64,000 bases of DNA from Talinum fruticosum (taxonomy: Eukaryota > Streptophyta > Magnoliopsida > Caryophyllales > Talinaceae): assembly GCA_021018815.1 (NCBI GenBank), contig JAITYX010000007.1, forward strand, positions 682,001 to 746,000. Reading direction: 5' to 3'. Below the pieces are notes generated by a model. That model had not been told where the DNA came from and made no database searches. It worked only from the letters and a program-made list of their open reading frames with translations. How positions within the stretch are numbered: position 1 is the first letter of the stretch; every line of letters begins with the position of its first letter. The position numbers and the translations under genes were made by a program. Of the stretch, positions 1 to 12,423 are shown piece by piece.

Positions 1-1200
1 GGATTGAGAGCAAGGCAGTGAGGAAATGGTCTATCGGGGATTTTGTTTCTCTGTTCTTCTTCTCTCTCTCCTGCCTTATTTTGGTGGTTACAACTTACTA
101 GGGTTATGTTTTGTGGTAAGAGTATGGGTATTTTGAATTTTCGGATTTGAATTGTTAAGCTTAACTGAATTGATTGATTATTGTAGGGGCATTTGGGGTT
201 ATGAAATTGAATGCAGAACACTCTGTTCTACATTTGCTGTAATTTTAGGGGTAACTTATATGCCAGATTGGTTAATTATGAAATAATGTGAGTTATCTTC
301 TATGAAGATTAACTTTGTATCAAGTTAATGTTGAATTCTCATGATGTTTTGTTTTGAGTTTTTTGAGCTGGTTTTTTCCTTTTAATGGGTCTAATCAAAC
401 ACCAATGGTCATCCCACCTTTTGGGGCTCCTGTGTAAGAAGGGTTTTTTTGGGGGGAAGAGGGAATCACTCATAGTCTAATGGAGGCAATAAAAAAGATT
501 CAATAAATATATGAATTAGGGGAAGAGGGTATTTTTGTCTTTTAACGTCTTCGGTCAACTTAAAATCCCAAGTTTACCTACAATTCTAATATGTCAGTAA
601 TGTTAGGGGGTTGAAAATAATTTTCAATAGAATATGGGTAGAAAAATAATTGCAGCATAGTAGGAGGGGTACGAATGTTAATACGAGCATGACCCGAGTG
701 GGTAAAGCGGGTCATATTGAAAAATTAATCCCTAAATTTAGATAAATTTTAGGTACAAATCCTAATTTCACCATGAATACAACTCAATTAACAACTCACT
801 CCTTCAATTTCTCATGATAAGAAATCCGCATTAGCAAACCCGTCAAGGATATTCCGATGCTTAAAGTGATTCTTGTTGGAGCCAAGGAATGTTCTGGAGC
901 TAACGTAATGGAAGAAGAAGATGGAAAAAGATCGATGTGGAAGAAGATCGATTGGAAAGAGAAAGATGGAAGAAGAACAATGGGGATATTGACAAAAAAA
1001 CCCGAGAGGAGCGAGAGCATAGAGAATGACGTTGTTTTAGGAATAAAAGGGTCATTTGTTTGACCCATTAATGGACTGTTAACGACTCCCTTTTAGGTGA
1101 CCTTGTAAGGGCCCGACCCTCTAAGCAATAAAATGGGCCTTAACCCTCTTTTTTGGCCTAGCCCAGACTACCCACTAGGGGCCCCGCCCACTGTCCAGTC
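1..1200. other. Left flank, no gene recognised
   Basis: AT-rich sequence without a recognisable coding domain. Short ORFs around 796-1068 exist on both strands, but neither resembles a known family and they overlap each other, so neither is called. The last 120 bases are GC-richer and end exactly where the Copia-F LTR begins. Confidence 0.5.
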
Positions 1201-1335
1201 TGAAAACTCGGGTATAACTCTCTTTCTCTTATGTTTTGATTCTAAGTCATTCTTAGCTTTATAGAAACTCATATCTAAGTTTTCATTATGTTTTGATTGA
1301 CTCAGAAACCACTTCACTGCATCTCTTACTTATTA
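1201..1335 (+). repeat. Copia-F 5' LTR, truncated
   Basis: It begins TGAAAACTCGGGTATAACTC and matches the start of the 3' LTR at 7731 for roughly 130 bases, including the shared run TTTATAGAAACTCATATCTA. Similarity then stops and gag-like sequence follows directly, so the rest of the LTR, the primer-binding site and the gag N-terminus are missing. Confidence 0.75.
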
Positions 1336-1341
1336 CTACTG

Positions 1342-2290
1342 AGAGCAACGTTTTGAAAAATAAGTTAGAAAACTTGAGACAAAATCTAAAGGTACTTAAG
1401 ACCGAGTGCTCAAGAAAAGGAGACGGAGTCCGAGTCACTCAAAATAGAGAATAACCAACTGAAAAGGAAGCTCAATAAGTCTCAAGAGCTTGTTTTTAAA
1501 CACACCCAAGGTCAGAAAAACCTTGATCTTTTACTCGGCTCTCAATGTGTCTTATTCAGGAAAGAAGAACTTGGTTACAATGTCTGAAGAGGAATCTAAT
1601 TCCTATTCCAATCTCTTTAAAACCGATTCCGGAACTGTAAAGTTCGGGAAGGCTGAGCATGGTCCCATTCATAAGAATGAACAGAGGACTAAGCCCATAC
1701 CAGCTTCCAGGAAAAATCCTTCTCCACTTGTTTACAAAAGAAAGAGACAGAGACTCGGTTTTCTAGAAAAAGACTTAGAAATATACCAGAGCCAAAATCA
1801 TTCAAATCTAGTTCCTCAGAGTGCTCTTCCTCGAGAGAAAGACCACAATAAATACGAGTTCTCGGGTTTGTAAGAGGAAGTGAGAAGGATTAGTTCATTT
1901 TTTTTTTTTTACAGGTAACTCGAAGAAGAAGGGTCACCGGTACTTGGACAGTGGATGCTCACACCACATGTCGGGTGATTCAAGACTCTTTTCCGAGTTA
2001 GAAGATCCGAAATGAGGCAAAGTCACATTTGGAGACAATAGTAAAAGAAAAATTGTAAGGATTGGCAAAATTGGTGAAGGAAACAACTCATTTAGTCTAG
2101 TCTACCTTGCCAAAGGGCTGGAATATGATCTCCTAAGCATCTCTCAGCTATGTGACAAAGGCCAAGAGGTAAGGTTCACTCAAACCAATTGCTACATTTC
2201 TGATGCAGTCACTTAAGAGACTAAGCTAGGTCCGAGGTCAGATAACACCTATATTATCCCTCTCTCATATTCAAGTCAGAATCTATCTTG
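1342..2290 (+). pseudogene. Copia-F gag C-terminus and aspartic protease remnant
   Basis: From 1342 the sequence aligns with the charged, coiled-coil-like gag segment of Copia-R (minus strand, about 20250-20450). A longer open stretch at 1490-1873 is rich in Lys, Ser and Glu. The protease follows at about 1940 with the active-site context YLDSGCSHHMSG, the Copia form of the DTG/DSG motif, then a TFGD-type strand and a LLSISQLCD motif. At least one in-frame stop (near 2014) and another near 2215 interrupt it. This would have been the polyprotein-processing peptidase; it is not intact. Confidence 0.75.
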
Positions 2291-2291
2291 C

Positions 2292-3240
2292 TTGAAAGAA
2301 TCTTTGAATGATGATTCATGGACTTGGCATCGTAGACTAGGTCATATTAGCATGCATACTATCAAGAAACTTGCATCTCATGGATTTGTTAGGGGATTAC
2401 ATAACTGTGTATTTAACAAAGATAAAATCTGTAAAGCATGCACAAAAAGAAAGCAAGTCAAATCATCTTTCAAACCACTCAAAACCGTGTCTATATCCAA
2501 ACTGCTTGAATTGATTCATATGGATTTGTGTGGTGAAATTTCCATGAAAAGCCTTGGAGGTAAATCATATGTACTTATCATTGTTGATGATTTTTCACGA
2601 TTTACCTGGGATTGTTTTCTCGAAAACAAAAGTGAAACCTTTAAATAGTTCACTAAGATCTACTGGAAAATTCAAGTGGAGTCTCAAACTCAAATCGGAA
2701 AGATTCGAACCGACCATGGAAGGGAATTCGACTACTCAAAATATGCAGATTTACGTGACAAGAATGGCATCTTCCACAACTTCTCTGTACCAAGAACTCC
2801 TTAACAAAATGGAGTAGTGGAGAGAAAGAACAGAAATCTTGAAAAATAGAAAGGACTATGATGATTGAAAATGATCTACCCAACTATTTCGGGCTAAGCC
2901 GATCAACATAGCAAATTACACACTCAACGGATGCCTCATCGGACCCATCTTGAAGAAGACTCCCTACGAGTTATACAAGGGAAAGAAACCAAACATATCC
3001 TATTTCGGACCATTTGGATATAAGTGTTTCGTTCACAACAATGGTAAGGAGCATCCGACTAAGTTTGATGCTAGGTCGGATGAAGGTATATTTCTAGGTT
3101 ATTCATCTCACAAGTAAAGCTTATCGTGTGTTTAATAAAAGGACTAACAAAGTGGAAGAAAGTATCCACGTTATCTTTGATGAGATTGATCTTGGAAGGA
3201 TAAGTGAATCCACATACTCATATCTCGGGCTTAACGAGAG
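2292..3240 (+). pseudogene. Copia-F GAG-pre-integrase and integrase core remnant
   Basis: A GAG-pre-integrase zinc-binding segment (WHRRLGHI, then CKAC) occupies about 2325-2460. The integrase core follows: the first Asp in IHMDLCG (about 2515-2535), the second in RTDHGREF (about 2710-2730) and the Glu in NGVVERKNR (about 2808-2835). All three DDE positions can be read, but in different frames. The frame breaks after 2646, and a CAA codon in the PRTPQQNG motif reads TAA near 2800. The downstream integrase tail runs to about 3240 in broken frames. Confidence 0.8.
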
Positions 3241-3589
3241 ATTAAGACGACCTTGCTAAAACCGAGCTCGAAAGCGTCAAAATAGAAGAACCGAGGAAAC
3301 TTAGAATGAGGCAACTCGGAATACCGTGACTCGGACTCAACAAGCTCATGAGCCAGCTCGGAATGCTAAAGAACAAGTCAATATAGAGACTCGGCAAGAT
3401 CAACCAACCGAAGATCAACATATTCAACCAACAAACTTGGTGAATCGGAGGATAGGTAAAGCTTTCAAATATGCACCCAGTCACCCACCCGAGAACATAC
3501 TTTCGACATCAACAAGTGGGGTAAGAACTCGATCTTCTTTACATAATCTGTGTGTATTTTCTACATTCATATCATTAACAGTAACCTAA

Positions 3590-5096
3590 AAATGTACTAG
3601 AAGCCCTAAATGAACCTGAATGGGTAGAGGCCATGCAAGAAGAGCTTAATCAATTTGAAAGAAACCAAGTCTCGGACTCTAACCAAATGACCTTTTGATA
3701 ACCCAATCATAGGAACCAAATGGGTTTTCAAGAGCAAGCTGGATGAGGAAGGGTCGATAGTCAAAAATAAGGCTAGACTTGTTGCTCGGGGTTATAATCA
3801 AGAGAAAGGAATTAATTGTGGGAAACCTTTGCACCTATTGCTAGGATTGAGGCAATTAGAATCTTGCTAGCATTTGAATCTAGTATGAATATCAAGCTTT
3901 ATCAAATGGATGTCAAGTGTACTTTTCTGAATGGCTTCATTCAAGAAGAAGTTTATGTTGAGCAACCCCCTGGATTTGAAAACTCAGAATTTCCAAATCA
4001 TGTTTTCAAATTACAAAAGGCTTTATATGGTCTTAAATAGGCTCCCAGAGCTTGGTATGAAAGATTGAGCAATTTCTTAGTTGAAAATGATTTCAAAAGA
4101 GGTCGATTGACAAAACTCTTTTCATAAAAACCAAGGGGAAAGATTTTCTTATTATTCATATATATGTCGATGATATCATTTTTAGAGCTACTAATAAAAC
4201 TCTATGTCAAGAGTTTTCTAAGTTGATGAGACGGAAGTACAAAATGAGTATGATGGGAGAACTCAATTTCTTTCTTGGTCTACAAATCAAATAAAACAAG
4301 GATGGCATCTGTGTTCATCAATCTAAGTATACCCAGGAGTTATTGAAAAAGTACAAGCTATAAGATGTAACGCATGCAGCAACACCTATGAGTAGCAGTT
4401 TGAAACTGGACTCAAACAAAAAACGTAGAGTTGTAGATCGAAACTCTATAAAGGTATGATTGGATCTTTACTCTATCTCATATCTAGTAGGCCGGATATC
4501 ATGTTCGAGTGTCTGTCTTTGTGTAAGATTTCAAGCTAATCCAAAATAATCACATCTCACTATGGTGAAGAGAATTTTTAAACATCTTGCAGGAACTCGA
4601 GAATCTTGGTCAATGGTTTTCAAAAGACTCAAAAATGACTCTCACTGGATAATCGGATGCTCGATTATGCTGGATACAAAGTTGATAGAAAGAGCACATC
4701 AGGAGCATGCCAATTTCGGGTCAATCCCTCATCTCCTGGCATTCAAGGAAACAGAACTCAATTGCTCTATCAACTGCCAAGGCTGAGTACATTGCAGCTG
4801 GAGCTTGTTATGCTCGGATTCTATAGATCAAGCAAGCATTTGAAGGATCTTGGACTATCATTCACATCTATCCCAATCAAGTGTGACAATCATAATGCAA
4901 TTAGTATCACTAAGAATCTAGTTCAGCACTCAAAGACAAAGTATATTGAGGTTAGGTATCATTTTCTCGAGAGACCATTATGAGAAAGGTGATATTGAAC
5001 TTGAACTTAGTCCCACGAAATTTCAGTTAGTTGATATTTTCACTAAGCCTCTTAGTGAGGATCTGTTTGTTTTATTAGGAATGAGCTTAGCATGAT
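3590..5096 (+). pseudogene. Copia-F reverse transcriptase and RNase H remnant
   Basis: Reverse transcriptase begins near 3590 ([14 protein letters not shown]), then GTKWVFKSKLDEEG (about 3714-3755) and the segment [14 protein letters not shown] (about 3898-3940). The catalytic YVDD is encoded at about 4165-4176 in a shifted frame, followed by LNFFLGLQIK. A stop interrupts ALYGLK at 4038. RNase H and the pol tail run from about 4440 to 5096, with DYAGYKVDRKSTSG and AEYIAAG recognisable. Multiple stops and shifts mean no functional enzyme. Confidence 0.82.
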
Positions 5097-5499
5097 TAAT
5101 GCATGATTATGTGATTTGTTACATGAATTATATTTCCATGATTATGTATTATTTGTTTGGATAACGAATGGATCAATTGACTCGAGAATGAGACTAAGTC
5201 GTGAGTTATTAGTTGTCCGAATATTCTTAGTCACTCGGACACAATACTGAGTCGGACTCGGTTTATGAGCAAAATAGACATCAAACTTATGAGATCATCT
5301 CTAGATAAATGGAGAATTTGATAAGTCTTTTCGAAAACTCTTTCTTCTCTCTCTCCGCCACGCGTTCTAATCAAAAGAAACTAGTCGTTGGAAGAAAGCG
5401 AGTGGAATATTAGCCGTTGGAGTGCAGAACATTACCACGAGTCTTAGAGTGTTACTTGGTATTTGGGTCGAACGAAGGTTGAAGGTCATTCTTTTTCGC

Positions 5500-5507
5500 T
5501 ATAAATA
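5500..5507 (+). promoter_or_regulatory. TATA-like box upstream of Copia-F env-like ORF
   Basis: TATAAATA lies about 200 bases before the env-like ATG (5705) and is followed by a long pyrimidine-rich leader. The same octamer stands at the equivalent place in Copia-R (16302-16309, minus strand), which argues for conservation rather than chance. Function is inferred. Confidence 0.45.
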
Positions 5508-5704
5508 GCACCCCTTTACCTTCTTTTCTTCACTTTGCCCACTGCTTACTTGCTCTCCCCGCTCTCTTTGCTCTCGACTCTTTTACTCACTAGTGCTTTC
5601 TCTCTCTCTCTCGAATTCTCAATTCTTTTTACTCTTATATCTCTACTTTCATTCTCTCTCTCTCTTGCACTTTCACCATACCGAAAAGAGGAACTAGTCA
5701 AGAA

Positions 5705-7229
5705 ATGGGTTCAGCCACCAAAAAGGTTCGCACCAACAACACTCGGGGAGGTACATCAAATCCTTCTCCGTATTTTGTTGCCCAACATCTAACGTTGGAT
5801 GACAAATTCTTCCCCACCACTTCATTCTCGTGGTTGCATAACATCAAAGATACCAGGGTATACAACTGTCTCGTGCTTTTGCGAATATATCTATCTAGAA
5901 CTTATTGTCGAGTTCTATGCTAATATGACTACCTCCGAAGGTGTCATAACCTCAAAAGTCCAGAGTACAGGTTGTACGAATCAATCTCACCCTTCTTCAC
6001 AAACTTTTCAAAGTCTCATCTCTCTTTCTCAATTCCAACCCAAGTACCTTTCATGGAAATCGCAAACGATTTCTTTGAAAAGTATGCAAAAGAGGTTCCT
6101 GAGTCACAAAAGAACTTCTCTGTGACTCATATGAAGTCCGAAGCAAGACTACTCTGTTCATCCTTATGAGAACCTTTTTCTCTTATCATTCCAAGCAAAG
6201 AGAATCCAAACTCTAAGATTCTCAAAGCTTGGTTCAATATTCTAGAGGGCTACAAGGTAGACTTTTTCCCAGCTATTCTAGAGCAGCTTGGCTTCTATGC
6301 CTGCTCACTCAAAGAAATCCGCTCCTTATCCCTTCGGGGCCCTTCTAATTATTATCTTTAAGCGGTTTAAAGTTCCCCTTCCCACATACCCAAATGATGT
6401 CTCAAAAGCTTCCATTTGTATAGGAATAAAAGAGCTCTTGGGTAACGGATACTAGGAAGTTAAACCTGGTGCCTAGGTTCACGGGTCTAAATTACCACCT
6501 CTTTTTCCTCCACCCACTTAGACTCGGACTACACCAACTTCTCCACCCCCAATTGCTAGCCCTTCTACTTCTCAACCTCCTCTCCTTATTGCTTTGTTTG
6601 CCAACATGGTAAACAAATTTGAAACCTTATCTCGAAGTGTTTCGAGCCAATTTACAATCCTTCAAAAATATTATCCCTAACCTGATTATTCTCCGGAAGA
6701 TCGCACAATCTCGGATTAGGGAGAACCAGGTTCTCATGATTGAGCTCAAAGGGATTATATAAGAACAGCGTAAGCAACTTCGCCTCCTCCAAGAACGCAT
6801 ATCAAAAGCCGTCGAGGACTCAAACACATCCGATACTTCGAGGAGTCCTCCAGCTCAGCTAAGTCAACTTCGGTTGAGGCGGAAGAAGCAGCTATAGAGG
6901 CACCTGAGGAAGAAGCCCCAGCTGTAGAAGAAGTTGAGGAGAAGGAAGAAGAAAAAAAAGAAGCAGCTTGCTCAACCCGAGGGCCGTGGCGCAAAAGAAC
7001 TAGAACCGATCTATTTAGATCATGTTCCGAGTAGCTCAAAAGAGGCCGACGATGTCGGTCAGTCACAAGCCCCTACCTCGAAGCACAACCCGCAATTGTC
7101 TTCGAAGAAGAAACACCCGAGGACGATATTTCCTTGGTTCACAAAACCAGGATTGAGCAGATTCCTAACATTCCACCGCTACACAGGCATACGGGAGGAG
7201 GCGCACTGCTCTTCCCTATTCCTCTAGAC
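5705..7229 (+). pseudogene. Copia-F env-like (third) ORF, degenerate
   Basis: A coding stretch downstream of pol, as in SIRE/Maximus Copia elements. From the ATG at 5705 it encodes a basic N-terminus and then LDDKFFPTTSFSWL, which matches the equivalent minus-strand ORF of Copia-R almost exactly. Frame changes near 5865 and 5970 are needed to follow it. The distal part (about 6830-6980) encodes a Glu/Ala-rich acidic segment. I see no convincing signal peptide or transmembrane helix, so env-like describes position only. A SIRE-type ORF of unknown function is equally fair. Confidence 0.6.
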
Positions 7230-7716
7230 AACGTGCCCCCTCTTCTTAGTTTATTTCTCTTAACTCAAATTTCATTTTTTTTTTGTCCAACATTTGTTGT
7301 ACTATTCTGCTATTTCCTCCTTATTTTTGATGAAATGCACAGGGGAAGAAAAATAGAAAACTTGGATGTTCGGTTTAGGGGAGTTCCTCCCTTTTGTCCG
7401 AGTTTATTTTATTTCTTTTGTACATATTTATTTCGAGCAATGAATGATTTTTTCTCTAAGCATACTTGTTTCGAGTTACACATTTATCTTGTTTTGATAC
7501 TCAACTCTTTAACATATTTGCTCTGGATACATTTTTTTCTTTGCCTTGATGAATTATCCGCAACCATGTTCCGAGTTACGATATGATCTAAAGTGCACTT
7601 TATAAGTATCTCAAAACTCATTTAAAGAGAATATTATCTCCTGCTCCGATCAATCTACAACGAAAACTCATTTTTGAACTAACAAGTTTCTATCTTAAGT
7701 ATGGAATGCCTTTCAT

Positions 7717-7730
7717 GAAAAAAGGGAGAT
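7717..7730 (+). other. Copia-F polypurine tract
   Basis: GAAAAAAGGGAGAT lies immediately before the 3' LTR start TGAAGAC. This is the expected position and composition of the plus-strand priming site for reverse transcription. Confidence 0.75.
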
Positions 7731-8056
7731 TGAAGACACAGGTATAACTCTCTATCTCTTAGGTTTTGATTTTTTAAGCCATTTTAGCTTTATAGAAACT
7801 CATATCTAAGTCTTCCTTATGTTCCGACCGATTCGAAACCGCTTCACCGCATCTCTTAGTTGTGTTTCTCACTAACTCAAATATCACACGGAACCATCGC
7901 ATGCTCAAATAATTTCTTGAACATATTTACTTTGAGCATCGGCTTTGTATTTCAAAGTAAAATAAATTGCAGCGTTAATTATTTATTCTAAGTCGGTTTA
8001 TTTTTTGAAAGATTATTTGATAAAATCAAGTTCATGCTGATTGATGCTTGACTATC
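7731..8056 (+). repeat. Copia-F 3' LTR, first part
   Basis: It starts TGAAGACACAGG and matches the 5' LTR stub at 1201. It ends at CTATC (8052-8056), the target sequence duplicated by the solo-LTR-like insertion. The LTR continues at 11422. Confidence 0.8.
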
Positions 8057-11000
8057 CGTAATACCCGGAATTTTAAAGAAAGGCAACCGAAAAGCATTGA
8101 ATTATTGAATATTATTCCCGTAACTAGGGGTTGAGTGACTGATTTTATTTACGGCCGGACATATTACGTTAGAATTCCTTTGGAGGCTGGTGGCGAATAA
8201 ATTAAATCAAGGAAATTGCCTCCCTTTTGTGTGCTGAACTTTTGCACGGTTAGGAATTGTCGTGGCCGACGTATTAAAAATAAGTTAAGACACAGAGGCA
8301 TAAGGGGACGAAGAAAGGCAGAGGCGTGGATTTGTTTTATGTAGAAAAGATTACTTTGGTCATGAAAAGATAATTGATGTTTAATGAAGAGGTGGGTTTT
8401 GGTTTAAGTGGAGAAATAAGATAGAAATCAATTTGGGTGTCTAATTAGGATCATTAACCGACCCAATTAGGCGGTGGAAGAAAAGAGGAAAGGAAAGAGG
8501 ACTCGGGGGTGAACGAGCAGCAGAGAAGGAATGAGCGGGTGAAACACACAGAGAGAGATAGAGAGCGCGGAGCCGGAGCAGGGCCGTGGGCCGCCTGAAC
8601 GGCGGGCGGCCGGTGGGCAAAGGCCGAGTAAGGGCTCAAGAAGGCGAAAGGAAAAGAAACGGAGCAAAAGAAGGCCGGGCGAGAGGAACCAAGAGGGAGA
8701 GAAGGTGAACGGTGCGAGGGCCAAGGAGGCCGAGCGCGGTCGGCGACGATCGCGGACCCGAAAACGACGGTCGGCGATGCTAAGAGGCGGCGAGCAAGGG
8801 AAGAAACCGAGAGAAAGGAGGGCGAGCGAGAGAAACATAGGAGGTAGGAGGAGAGAACGGCGACCGGCAAGCGAGGGTACACGGCGAGCCAAAAGGGGTC
8901 GGCGATGAGACATCAATGGCGGAGCGAGAATCGAGGGGGAACCCGAGCGAAACCCGAGCAGAGACAAGGGAGGTGAGAACTAGAGGTAAAAAGGGGCGGC
9001 GGTGGGGAAAAAGACCGGCGGCAAGCCGCGAGGACACGAGGGGAAGCGGGAACTTGAGACATTGAACCAGAAGCAAGAGAGAGCAAGGGTCCCTCGAAAC
9101 CAAACACAATCGAGCGCAGAATACGGATAGCGAGCAATTCAATCAATCCCTAAAACCCGAGAATTTCAGGTGGGTAGTCTTATACTCTAAACTATTAATA
9201 ATTTCGAAACCCAAATGGATTTGTTGTGAATGTTGAATGTGTTGTGTGATTATTGAATTTGTGCTAAGCATTGAGTATCCGTATTGAGTATCCGTATTGC
9301 GGAACAGCACCTAATCGTCGTAAGATTGAATAAGAGCTTAGAATGTATTTGAGGAATTGAGAGGGCTGAATCGTGAAATGAAAGGAGTTACTTGGGTTAA
9401 ATAGTAGAATTAAGTTGGGAACTTCAAAGAGATTTAATAGTTATTTAAGGTCGAATTGGAACTTGCTGATTCGAAGAGGTTAGATTGCATAGGTCAATTG
9501 AATAGCATTAAAGTTTCGATTAACTATTAAGGATGAAGAGTTGGGACATGGACATGAATTATGAGCTAATTAAGTCTTAGAGATTCTTGAACCTGTGGTA
9601 TTAAGAGCTAACTACGGACATTGGGGAATGGTAAGTCGAAGTATAAAGAGGAGTATGAGTTCGTATTGAGTGATGCGCAATTGGTACAAGTAAGTGAGAA
9701 ATGGGTGATTGTGAGATTAATTGAGTTCGAAAAGTAATTAAATCCTTGAGGTTGAACCGAGCGTGAAAATAAGCAAAGCTAACGAAAACTGAATAACGAA
9801 AAGTGATTAAGAGTTACATAACTAAAGACGGATGAACAAGGGTTAAATAATGAGTTAGAGACATACAATGGGAATTTGAGGCGAGGCAATGGTAAGGTTA
9901 AGTCGAGATTGGAATCTATCTAAGCTTTGAGTCGAAATTAAGTTGGAAGATGAGCTTAGCAACACGGAACTTGAGTGATAAGGTGAAATTAGGGGTTATA
10001 TGGCTGAATAAGAGCAAAGAAAGTTAACTTATAAAGTAGAGATGTAGAATAAAGGGTTGAAGCAAAAATAGAGAATGGTGAGAAAGTGAGAATGTCGGAT
10101 TAAATAATGTCTACTTGTGGTTATTATGGCTCGGAAAATGGATTCAATCTACTAAACCGATGAATTGAGAAAGGCATAGTTGGAAGAGAGCTGAGAATGA
10201 CTTCATGGTGGCTATTCGTGCTATGTGATTTCTTTACGTGATGCTCAAAATAGTTTCGAAAGGAGTTTTGTATTTTACGTGAATGATTCTTGAATGCAAC
10301 TTCTTGTGAACTGCCTTTCGAATGTGAATGTGTTTTAAAGAAACAAAGCTTATTTGAGAAAGTGAATTTATAAGGGTGGCACGTGGTGTCATGCCTTCCT
10401 TGATATCAAATCGATTGAGAAAGTTGTGAAGTGAATGTGATGAATGAGAATGTGCAAATTGTTTTGAATCGACCGGCTACGGATCGTTTAGCATACCGAA
10501 GGGTTCGAACTGGGAACGCCCAGCTAGAGACTTCGAGGGAAGGGTTCTAATAGGGGTCCTGGAGAGACAGGATGCCCGCTCTAAGACTTCCTAGAAGAAT
10601 GGTCCCGGGAGCCTTACGTCGAGGTCGCGCCCGAATTAAAGAAGTGCTAGTTCGAGTCCTCGAAGGCCTAGAATGTTGATTCAATCCCCAAAAGAAGTGT
10701 TCTTGAATGTGATTATGTGCTTTTAAGTGATTAAAGAGTCATGATCTTTTCATTGCAAGAGATTTCGATGAAAAGTATATAGATTTGTATTACGTTATTA
10801 TGTTTTCGCAGATTTCATTATTATGAGTATTATGTGTAAAGAATTTCCATTTTAAGGGTTTAAGACTCCGGTGAGCCCGTTGATTATTGCTCACCCCCAC
10901 AAATTTCCCCCTTTCCACCCCGAGTGTTGCAGGTACACTTCCGGAGCATGATTTACCCTTAGCATATCTCAAACCCCGCTGATTGTCTGTTTGATGCATG

Positions 11001-11416
11001 CTAAGCAATTCAAGTCAAGAATATGCATTTCTTATACTTCTCAGCATTGTAGTTTGTAATTTAGTTCATATAGTTGTACCCGATGTATCGTAAACCAGCT
11101 TAGATTGTTTTAAGTTTTATAGTATGATTGGTTGGACTCCGCGTGTGGCCGTTGAGTTGTATACTCCGAGCGTGTGGCTCGTCGAGTTTTACTATGTTCC
11201 TTATGCAGGGTTTTAGGCTTCGCGCCTATGGGATAGTCCATATTGCAAACAGAACTCTGCCGAAATTTTTATGAAATCTCAAGTCCTTTTGGAAAACCAT
11301 CCTTATTGTCTTTGAGTTGAGTTTAGACAGCCAAACTTACACCGTAAAGAGCCTTGGGAGTTCCTTCAAGGAACTCAGCGATGTAATACTCCTAGGGGGT
11401 GCTTTGGGGTGTTACA
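8057..11416. mobile_element. Solo-LTR-like unit, copy 1
   Basis: A 3,360-bp insertion flanked by a perfect 5-bp duplication CTATC (8052-8056 and 11417-11421). The ends are (T/C)GTAATACCCGG and GGGGTGTTACA, a short inverted repeat with TG...CA-type termini; the first base has changed to C. It is inverted relative to copy 2 at 23807-27020 and similar over its whole length. It has no pol or gag domain and no internal LTR pair, so a solo LTR is the best reading. The ends resemble those of some plant Ty3/Gypsy LTRs, but the family is inferred. A GC-rich, purine-biased block lies at about 8460-9120, and a pyrimidine-rich CTCACCCCC stretch near 10890. Confidence 0.75.
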
Positions 11417-11421
11417 CTATC

Positions 11422-12423
11422 TAACTTAACTATTTTTAGGATTGACTCAAGATGGAATATGAACCTAATAGATATTAGACTCCGAAAATTCCATTCTTTT
11501 AGGCCAAAGATAATTAAGCACTTAATTACTCCGATTTAATTATTATTTGTGCCTAATCTTGGACCAAAGTATTTTATAATTTGAGAAGCAATGTGATTTC
11601 CTTTTGTAGGTTATTCAAACAAGGCTAATCTATTGTTTGAATTACAAAAGCAATCGGCTTTTAGCCGCTAAACACTAGCAGACAAGTTTTAGCTACTTCT
11701 CGACAAGGCTCACACACCGTGTCGGGGTTGTTTGTTTCCAAAGCTGGAAAACTGCAACTTTGAGTCTAACGGTTGTTTCCACCTCGATTTTCAATCACCA
11801 CCAGATGATTGGACCATCTTTTGGAGCCAAGAGCCATTGCACAATGTTCACATCCCAACGAATCTTTTCGAGTGACTCAAAATAGCCGTTACAATAGCTC
11901 GTGAAGATTTCAGTCTAGAAACAAGACTCAATAGTCATTCTGCTTGGTTGCCTATAAATAGAAGCCACTCCATAAGACATGAAGGTTGTCGAAATTATTG
12001 TTGAACTAATTACTATTCTCATTCTCACACAATCTTCTACTTATAACTCCAACTTTGTATTTCATATCTTCCGAGTTGTAAAGAAAGTCTTGTACTCGAT
12101 TACATTCTTTTCTTACTTTCTATGTAAGTCCCTTTATTGAGCTGTAGGGGTTAACTCAGCTCAATTGTCCCTTATTGTAAAGGTTACCTCAGTCAGGAAG
12201 TACTAGATCGGATAAGGCAACTTCTAAGTCTAGGAAAACTTTACAAGGAATTATTTAAGGGAGCAATTCTGGTTGAGTTAGTCCTTTGTATTTTGTGGAT
12301 TCAAAATAGTAGATTTGACTTGGTGCTCGGATTAGCATTGTCCGTAGTTTTCGCCCCAGGAGGGTTTCCACGTAAATCTGTATATTTGCCTTTACGAGTT
12401 CACTCTAGACTTAGAAACTTCTT
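11422..12423 (+). repeat. Copia-F 3' LTR, second part
   Basis: It continues the LTR after the solo-LTR-like insertion. It aligns with the reverse complement of the Copia-R LTR, sharing for instance GCCCCAGGAGGGTTTCCACG near 12355, and holds the LTR TATA box. It ends at TTCTT (12419-12423), the site duplicated by Copia-R. Confidence 0.85.
11953..11960 (+). promoter_or_regulatory. Copia-F LTR TATA box
   Basis: TATAAATA is followed by GAAGCCACTCC. The Copia-R LTRs carry the same box followed by GAAGCCACCTC on the minus strand (13084-13091 and 22409-22416), so it is conserved between elements and marks the probable U3/R promoter. Confidence 0.6.

Noticed and set aside
8454..9146. Minus-strand open frames up to 166 codons
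   Set aside because: Same compositional effect in the other copy of the unit; no recognisable protein.
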